Assembly (NCBI GenBank): GCA_013396635.1
Contig: WBMW01005300.1
Location: 1-64,000, forward strand
DNA: 64,000 bases
Direction of reading: 5' to 3'
From: Penelope pileata
Lineage: Eukaryota; Chordata; Aves; Galliformes; Cracidae
Made by a program: the position numbers and the translations under genes. The notes below the pieces were generated by a model. It saw only the letters and a list, made by a program, of their open reading frames with translations. It searched no databases and was not told the DNA's origin. Positions 62,135 to 64,000 of the stretch are shown here, one piece after another. Within the stretch, counting starts at the first letter, position 1, and each line of letters begins with the position of its first letter.

Positions 62135-64000
62135 CTTAAAATACACAAAACAAGCAAGAGCATCAGATATTTTAATTCAGTTTTAGAGCTTACCATTCAC
62201 ATAACAAGCTGACACACTGCCGGGCTATTTACTATCACTCAGCAACATCTAATGAAGACATGAATGGAAAGATGGACAGCCCTCTTTTACTGGATTTCTC
62301 CTTCAAAGACTTCATTCTAAGTATAGCTCCCAATTCAACCCATTTTTTAAAGAGAACAGTCTTTGGGATTCAATAATTTTTGGTGTTTTTTTTTTTTGTT
62401 TTGCTTTGGTTTTAGGGTTTTTTTTGTTTGCTTTTGGTAAATCAGACTTGACATAGTAGCTTGGAAATGCTCTGCTGATGCCACTTACAGCAAAAAGACA
62501 AAAGCAACAAAAGGAATGCTACAAGGGGAGTCACCCTTACTTTTAAGGGACGGTAGATGGGCATAGAGGGATCACAAGGGATGAGTTATTTCTCTTTAAC
62601 TCTGTATTTCAGATGAAGCATTAAGTTTGGAAACAAAACATATGTCTGTGGGGCGGTTTAAGAGGGTTGATCTACAACAAACACTGTCTAGCAGAAGACT
62701 CTACATTTCTAAAGCAACTAACTCTTCCCCTCTGGTCCTCATTCTCTCTTGATTCCTCTCAATTCCTAAGAAGATGCTATGGTTCAGAAACCCCAGAAAG
62801 CCAGAAGGGCAAGTCAAACCACTGCAGAGAGCAGAAGGCTCTCCTCAGCGACCCACTTCATGGTTTTTTTACACAAGAATTTGTTTGGTATCTCAGCAGT
62901 ATTTCATGCTCCAGAACTGCATAACATTTACCTGTCTTTAGAAAACACGAATCAAACAATATTTAAATAAAATGGAGATAACTGCTCCCACTCAAACACT
63001 AGGTTTCGCTACAGGAACCCACTCTTCCTTTCTCCCTCTTTCTTTCACTTCAACCTCTCTACCTACCCAATAGCCAGTCAATTCCAAATAATATTTAGGT
63101 GCTTAGCTGTATTTGGATGCCTACTTTAGACTCTGGTGTTTAAAAAAAAAATAGAAAAACCCCAAAAGATGAAGCCCAGGTCCATAGAAGACATTTAGAT
63201 GCTTAAGTCCTTCTGTAAAGAGAATCAGCAGGACACCATGATGTTGAGTTCAACCATAAGAAACACAGAGGACATCAAATGCCAAAGTTTAACTTTCATT
63301 ATTAAGTTTTCCCACATTTGGAATTAAAAAAATAAATCCGAAAGACCCTTCCATTTCTGCCAAGCTTTGCTTTGGAATAAAATACTAAGCAATCGTTTTG
63401 AAGTCCCTTCAAAAGCATTTACCCACGGGAACGTTAAGGTAAGTGATAGGCAAAGAGGGCTGAATTAAACACACTGGAAGCTATCGTTGAAAGCCGGGTT
63501 AAGCCTGCCTAACTCATGAGTTAACACATTTTGGTCTTGACTGATTTCCCCACAGAAGCCTAGTGAAAACCCAGTACAAGGCTTGGGAGAGGGAATTTGA
63601 AAGCCAGCAGAAGTTTTGAGCAAAAGCAGATAATGGCAGATATTTTAGAAGCAAGCATATGAAACAGCCAGAACATTTCTGAGGGTGAGAGGCAGGTAAC
63701 GAGGAGTCTTGGTGGTGCTGAAATACCCATACACACAAGCTAGCGCTGGTGTAAACCGTGTTCAGAAACTTCTGAATAGGTACAGAGTAGAAGCCACTTG
63801 GGTGCTAAAAATAAGATTCTGTGTTCCAGTCCCCCTTGGGAGTGAGTGGAGAGCTGCACCTATGTGAGGTGGCAACGTGAGGATTCTGAGCTAACGTGAC
63901 CCATGAGAGACGCCACACAGAGCACTTCTCCTTTGGAGAGCGGGTCACTAAGGGCCTGGCACACTGCGGGAGGCTAGGGAGAGGTTACACTGGGCCCCTG
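62135..64000 (-). other. OSBPL8: OSBPL8 intron reaching the window edge
   Basis: No sequence matching the preceding PH-domain exon, which should end in phase 0, is found on the minus strand. The T-rich tract at 62,370-62,440 is the only landmark. The intron is therefore longer than 1.86 kb. Confidence 0.75.
62370..62440 (+). repeat. T-rich low-complexity tract in an OSBPL8 intron
   Basis: Runs of T are separated by single G or GC (TTTTGTTTTGCTTTGG pattern). It is a polypurine-type tract on the transcript strand and shows no exon. Confidence 0.75.

Noticed and set aside
1..64000. CRISPR array, operon or other prokaryote-type system
   Set aside because: The sequence is vertebrate nuclear DNA with spliced genes. 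No regularly spaced repeats with unique spacers are present.

Overview
The window looks like avian nuclear DNA, most likely from a galliform or related bird. The evidence is many truncated CR1 LINE copies, several ending in ATTCTGTG-type 3' repeats, and vertebrate split genes with GT-AG introns. Two genes on the minus strand, in the order BBS10 then OSBPL8, match the order and orientation of the human 12q21.2 locus. I cannot fix the species.

Positions 1 to about 41,400 hold no gene I can support. This stretch contains CR1 fragments near 8.65-9.26, 19.65-20.14, 21.74-22.15, 23.86-24.28 and 28.92-29.25 kb. It also contains a purine repeat, a 46-bp A-run beside a 4-N gap, a 22-unit CCCGT/CCCAT array, and AT-rich single-copy stretches that could be conserved regulatory DNA. 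Open frames of 60-225 codons here look like chance frames or CR1 coding remnants.

Positions 42,368-44,139 (minus) carry BBS10, a chaperonin-like protein needed for BBSome assembly. The C-terminal two thirds and the first 11 codons are present. The middle lies in a 254-N gap that is too short for what is missing. The CpG-rich BBS10 promoter contains an NRF1-like palindrome.

Positions about 44,310 to the window edge (minus) carry the 3' part of OSBPL8 (ORP8), a lipid-exchange protein at ER-plasma membrane contacts. I resolved 16 coding exons from the second half of the PH domain to the C-terminal membrane anchor. They sum to exactly 1,998 nt (665 residues plus stop) with consistent phases. A long 3' UTR appears to end within about 200 bp of the BBS10 start codon, so the two genes are closely packed in tandem. 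The N-terminal exons lie beyond position 64,000.

The two proteins have no known shared pathway, and their adjacency is ancestral synteny. I found no novel multi-gene system. The most useful observations are the mis-sized BBS10 gap, the very tight OSBPL8-BBS10 spacing, the possible very short BBS10 3' UTR, and the candidate regulatory sequences.
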